Shown piece after piece: positions 22,419 through 22,458 of a stretch of 22,458 bases of DNA. Source of the stretch: a virus; the IMG/VR virus record IMGVR_UViG_3300042691_020188, positions 1 to 22,458 of that record, one strand, 5' to 3'. Below the pieces are notes generated by a model that had not been told where the DNA came from, made no database searches, and worked only from the letters and a program-made list of their open reading frames with translations. Positions within the stretch are counted from its first letter, which is position 1. Each line of letters opens with the position of its first letter. A program made the position numbers and the translations under genes.

Positions 22419-22458
22419 ATGGCAGTACTAACAGCAAACAGCGGCGGCGGATCACGCA
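22419..22458 (+). CDS. Start of a further gene (3' truncated)
   Basis: ATG 22419 opens a frame that reads MAVLTANSGGGSR and runs off the window end. AACACTAAAC abuts the ATG, related to the element before three other early starts. The opening with a Gly-rich stretch recalls early phage single-strand DNA-binding or DUF669-like proteins (ending around GGGG..), but 13 residues are not enough to say. Confidence 0.45.
   Translation, partial: MAVLTANSGGGSR

Overview
The window is a stretch of a tailed double-stranded DNA bacteriophage (or prophage) genome. Every gene I can support lies on the + strand. Genes are packed tightly, and about eighteen junctions are 4-base ATGA or GTGA stop/start overlaps, so much of the translation is probably coupled. 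Few starts have a convincing Shine-Dalgarno sequence, which suggests a host that relies little on SD pairing (Bacteroidota or Verrucomicrobiota type), but the host cannot be named from this sequence alone. I see no rRNA, tRNA, CRISPR array, insertion sequence, integrase or terminase.

Layout. 1-4127: end of the major capsid gene, a clear intrinsic terminator (734-762), head-tail joining and tail-completion candidates, two tandem related 103/104-residue proteins, and a G/GT-type tail assembly chaperone pair with all the signs of a programmed -1 ribosomal frameshift (slippery CCCAAAC at 3206-3212, 7-base spacer, 9-bp stem at 3220-3255). 4129-9109: short tape measure protein followed by four distal-tail or baseplate candidates. 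9106-14658: receptor-binding region with two collagen-like fibres, a beta-propeller-like protein, a polyglycine-rich adhesin and a 57-residue accessory protein. 14655-16481: lysis cassette with several small membrane proteins, a nested spanin-like pair and a GH24-like endolysin. 16478-19886: a calcineurin-like phosphoesterase, an acidic-tailed small protein, a GT4 glycosyltransferase and two unknown, possibly DNA-related proteins. 19887-20040 is the longest non-coding stretch and probably holds the early promoter or operators. 20041-22458: small early/replication-type genes, including a DEDDy 3'-5' exonuclease and a zinc-ribbon protein, ending inside a new gene at 22419.

The structural half builds a capsid with a non-contractile (sipho- or podo-like) tail; no contractile sheath gene is seen. 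The fibre cluster would give it several binding modules, and the lysis cassette releases progeny. The phosphoesterase and glycosyltransferase are accessory genes of unknown target. The most notable observations are the complete frameshift signal, a repeated AAACACGRC element placed directly before early start codons, and the mosaic receptor-binding cluster with poly-G tracts.
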